NCBI GenBank assembly: GCA_945957225.1
Contig: CAMFKK010000012.1
Location: 1-17,601 of the forward strand
DNA: 17,601 nt
Source of the DNA: an uncultured Sphingobacteriia bacterium
Lineage (GTDB): Bacteria; Bacteroidota; Bacteroidia; Chitinophagales; Chitinophagaceae
Direction of reading: 5' to 3'
The translations under genes and the position numbers were made by a program. Below are positions 15,436 to 17,601 of the stretch, piece after piece. The notes below the pieces were generated by a model that saw only the letters and a program-made list of their open reading frames with translations, was not told the origin of the DNA and ran no database searches. Position 1 is the stretch's first letter. Each line of letters opens with the position of its first letter.

Positions 15436-15472
15436 GTTAATGATTATGTGCTAATAGTTAATCAAGGTTAAT
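15436..15472 (-). promoter_or_regulatory. Three-box direct-repeat operator upstream of the beta-barrel gene
   Basis: Read on the minus strand, ATTAAC occurs at 15472, 15462 and 15441, spaced 10 then 21 bp, facing the barrel gene. It equals the element at 11560-11596 in length (37 bp), box order, spacing and orientation to its gene, and shares ATTAACCT in the first box. It ends 22 nt before the weak -7 box, against 11 nt at the other site, a difference of about one helical turn. It begins just 1 bp past the end of the aldo-keto reductase gene. Confidence 0.6.
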
Positions 15473-15473
15473 G

Positions 15474-16472
15474 TTAGGGTTTATTAGCCAAAATGGTTTC
15501 AATAGCAGTTATATCTTCTGTACTAAATGACTTGTTTTTAAGCGCATGTAAATTATCATCCAATTGTGCAACAGAGCTAGCCCCTATTAAAACAGATGTA
15601 ACACGCTGGTCTTTTAATAACCAAGCAATAGCCATCTGCGCTAATGACTGATTCCTGCGTTCTGCTATATTGTTCAATGCATGTAACTGAGTTAATAACG
15701 CTGGTGTAATGGCCGAGCTCTGTAACGCACCATGTTCTTTTCCCGCCCTAGAATCAGCAGGAACACCTTTTAAATATTTATTGGTTAACAATCCTTGAGC
15801 CAAGGGCGAAAAAGCTATACATCCCACGCCTTTATCTTGCAATAGATCCATCAAGCCTTCTTCTACCCATCGCACAAGCATACTATACTTGGGTTGATGA
15901 ATTAAACAAGGAGTCCCAGAAGCTTTAAGTATTTCAATTACTTTTGCGGCTAATGGTGCTGGATAATTAGAAATACCCACATACAATGCTTTTCCTTGTT
16001 GAACCGCTGAAGTCAAAGCCCCCATGGTTTCTTCTAAAGGCGTATCTGGGTCTGGTCTATGAGAATAAAAAATATCTACATAGTCCAGATCCATTCTTTT
16101 TAAGCTCTGATCCAAACTAGAAAGCAAGTATTTTCTAGAACCCCAATCGCCGTAAGGCCCATCCCACATGGTAAAACCTGCTTTGGTTGAAATGATCATT
16201 TCATCGCGATAGCCTGCAAAATCTTTTTTCAGGATAATGCCAAAATTTTCTTCTGCTGACCCTGGAGGAGGACCATAGTTATTAGCAAGGTCTAAATGAG
16301 TAATACCAGTATCAAAAGCCCTCCAAAGAATCTTTCTAAAATTTTCAAAAACGTCAACTCCCCCAAAATTATGCCAAAGGCCAAGTGATATTTCTGGTAA
16401 ACGAATTCCAGAAACACCGCAACGGCGGTATTCCATGTCTTGGTATCGGTTGGTTGCAGGTTGATATGCCAT
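15474..16472 (-). CDS. gpr: Aldo-keto reductase, YghZ/Gpr type (L-glyceraldehyde 3-phosphate reductase)
   Basis: This 332-residue NADPH-dependent cytoplasmic reductase is of the AKR14/YghZ type, which in E. coli reduces L-glyceraldehyde 3-phosphate and also methylglyoxal. It matches that protein closely in LSLGLWHNFG, ITHLDLANNYGPPPGSAEENFG, SRKYLLSSLDQSLKRM, VDIFYSHR, GKALYVGIS and VTSVLIGAS. The catalytic tetrad is D61, Y66, K97 and H138. The length is normal for the family. It starts 2 bp after the VOC-family gene ends, so they form an operon. Potassium-channel beta-subunit-like AKRs are the nearest alternative, but the SHR and GPPPGSAEENFG signatures favour YghZ. No terminator hairpin is visible between its end and the barrel gene. 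Confidence 0.9.
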   Translation of the reverse strand: MAYQPATNRYQDMEYRRCGVSGIRLPEISLGLWHNFGGVDVFENFRKILWRAFDTGITHLDLANNYGPPPGSAEENFGIILKKDFAGYRDEMIISTKAGFTMWDGPYGDWGSRKYLLSSLDQSLKRMDLDYVDIFYSHRPDPDTPLEETMGALTSAVQQGKALYVGISNYPAPLAAKVIEILKASGTPCLIHQPKYSMLVRWVEEGLMDLLQDKGVGCIAFSPLAQGLLTNKYLKGVPADSRAGKEHGALQSSAITPALLTQLHALNNIAERRNQSLAQMAIAWLLKDQRVTSVLIGASSVAQLDDNLHALKNKSFSTEDITAIETILANKP

Positions 16473-16474
16473 AA

Positions 16475-16870
16475 TTATTTTTTATTTGGTTGTATTAGGT
16501 CCCATAGGTTTCCATAAAGGTCTTCAAATACGGCTACTATGCCATATTCCTCTTCTGATGGCGGTCTTACAAAACGGATTCCATCAGCAGTCATTCTAGC
16601 ATGATCCCTATAAAAGTCATCGGTATACAAAAACAGAAAAACCCGTCCGCCTGTTTGATTACCAATGCGGGTTTGCTGTTCAGGCGTTGCAGCTTTGGCC
16701 AATAACAGGCAGGTGGTAGTATTACCCGGAGGTGCTACCATCACCCATCTTTTGGTTTCTGACAGTTTGGTATCTTCTATTAATCTAAAATGAAGTTTTT
16801 GTGTATAGAATGCAATGGCTTCATCATAATCAGCTACTACCAAGGCCATATGTGCAATCTGTTGTTCCAT
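16475..16870 (-). CDS. VOC-fold (glyoxalase/bleomycin-resistance-like) protein
   Basis: This 131-residue protein has the vicinal oxygen chelate fold. It opens with IAHMALVVADYDEAIAFYTQKLHF, carries a VMVAPPG segment in the middle, and closes with FEDLYGNLWDLIQ, the usual C-terminal strand pair. Of the four common metal ligands only H7 is obvious: the second-half position usually held by His lies in GGRVFLF, and the last acidic residue is D124 or E116. So it may not be a glyoxalase I, and its substrate is unknown. It is co-transcribed with the aldo-keto reductase, which hints at reactive carbonyl handling; that link is inference. Confidence 0.85.
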   Translation of the reverse strand: MEQQIAHMALVVADYDEAIAFYTQKLHFRLIEDTKLSETKRWVMVAPPGNTTTCLLLAKAATPEQQTRIGNQTGGRVFLFLYTDDFYRDHARMTADGIRFVRPPSEEEYGIVAVFEDLYGNLWDLIQPNKK

Positions 16871-16879
16871 TTTAAAGTT

Positions 16880-16900
16880 TAATACGAAAATAGGGTATTA
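16880..16900. promoter_or_regulatory. Promoter-like box inside an inverted repeat upstream of the VOC-AKR operon
   Basis: TATTTTCG (16892-16885, minus strand) is one base from TAnnTTTG and ends 14 nt before the VOC start codon. It lies inside the inverted repeat TAATAC-N9-GTATTA (16880-16900). A repressor site over a promoter would look like this, but the arms are only 6 bp and AT-rich. Confidence 0.3.
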
Positions 16901-17038
16901 CTTATTTCATTTTTTTTAGTTTTTTTGGTTTTGTAAGACTGGAATAATTTTAGTTGCAGCTATAGGGCATTTTTAATATATTTATATCACCCAATTGTCT
17001 CCCCCCTGCAGATTGGTTCGTTAGAATCTATACAATTC

Positions 17039-17601
17039 ATGAGTGAAGCAAACAAAACTTTCTCCCTTGAAAGCAATATCAGCCCAAATGCTATATTGGA
17101 GTATCATTTAAACAATGGACCCTTTGCCATTATTGAATGGGATAAAGCATTTAGAATTACAAGGTGGTCTCAAAAAGCAGAAGAACTGTTTGGCTGGAAA
17201 TCACAAGACGTATTGGGCTTGCATTTTAATGATTTCAATTTTATTCCAAAAGAGGAAATAAAGCATATTCAACACTTTATTGATGAAATATCCATAGGCG
17301 ATTTACTTGTGAAAATTTTGGAAAACCAAAATAGCACCAAGGATGGCAAAATCTTGCATTGCAGATGGCATAATTCTATATTAAGGGACGAAACAGGAAG
17401 AATGTTATCCGTTTTTTCCATGGTAGAAGATATCAGTGAATTGAAAAGTGTTCATGAAAATCTTAGAAAAAGTGAGGAAAGGTACCAATTAGCTTTGGCA
17501 GGTTCCAAGGACGGCATCTGGGAATGGGATATTGAAAAAGATCTTGCCTATTTTTCTCCTAGATGCCAAGAAATGGTAGGCGAAGAATTTGACTCTAGAA
17601 T
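17039..17601 (+). CDS. Multi-PAS signalling protein, N-terminal part (probably histidine kinase)
   Basis: The open frame runs from the ATG at 17039 off the window edge, giving 187 residues of a longer protein. There is no signal peptide or membrane segment, so it starts in the cytoplasm. A first PAS domain (about 18-135) contains FAIIEWDKAFRITRWSQKAEELFGW and ends with the PAC-like VFSMVEDISELK. A short helical linker (ENLRKSEERYQ, 140-150) leads into a second PAS domain beginning LALAGSKDGIWEWDIEKD and YFSPRCQEMVG. Tandem PAS domains of this kind usually precede a histidine kinase, sometimes a GGDEF domain; the output domain is outside the window. It is divergent from the VOC-AKR operon across 168 bp that include T-rich runs (16909-16935). 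I found no convincing promoter box for it. Confidence 0.85.
   Translation, partial: MSEANKTFSLESNISPNAILEYHLNNGPFAIIEWDKAFRITRWSQKAEELFGWKSQDVLGLHFNDFNFIPKEEIKHIQHFIDEISIGDLLVKILENQNSTKDGKILHCRWHNSILRDETGRMLSVFSMVEDISELKSVHENLRKSEERYQLALAGSKDGIWEWDIEKDLAYFSPRCQEMVGEEFDSR

Overview
The window looks like chromosome of a member of the Bacteroidota, most likely Chitinophagaceae or a close relative. The reasons are a long (666-residue) IspG, a GLPGLI-motif protein next to a carboxypeptidase-regulatory-domain/TonB-plug/beta-barrel protein, a DUF4136-type lipoprotein, several lipoproteins with Bacteroidota-style signal peptides, moderately AT-rich DNA, and repeated TAnnTTTG promoter boxes. The family placement is inference. 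I see no insertion sequence, phage, CRISPR, tRNA or rRNA.

Region 1 (about 1-7187, all minus strand) holds two adjacent runs of genes. Upstream is kbl (2-amino-3-ketobutyrate CoA ligase), then a small membrane-anchored protein with an ExbD/TolR-like outline, then a class D beta-lactamase lipoprotein. Next is ispG (isoprenoid synthesis), nadB (NAD synthesis) and a lipid A/lysophospholipid acyltransferase. The run ends in a rho-independent terminator at 12-44, preceded by a pyrimidine-rich direct repeat. Region 2 (7206-8434) has divergent promoters, an orphan GH53 endo-galactanase lipoprotein and a bidirectional terminator.

Region 3 (8451-15472) is the most interesting part. A sensor histidine kinase and an OmpR/PhoB-type response regulator overlap by 4 bp and are followed by a DUF4136 lipoprotein. 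Divergent from the kinase is a methionine-rich GLPGLI protein. Convergent to that, beyond a strong bidirectional terminator, is a 936-residue outer-membrane beta-barrel protein. The GLPGLI gene and the barrel gene lie 4 kb apart on opposite strands. Each is preceded by the same three-box element, ATTAACCT-N2-ATTAAC-N15-(A/G)TTAAC, with identical 10/21-bp spacing and facing its gene. This suggests that one DNA-binding protein controls both, and the linked response regulator is the obvious candidate.

Region 4 (15474-17601) has a VOC-fold protein and a YghZ/Gpr-like aldo-keto reductase in a tight operon, perhaps for reactive carbonyl handling. Divergent from it is the start of a multi-PAS signalling protein cut by the window edge.

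No gene-free stretch exceeds 300 bases. In five genes the TAnnTTTG box ends only 16-18 nt before the chosen start codon, which supports those starts and implies very short 5' leaders.
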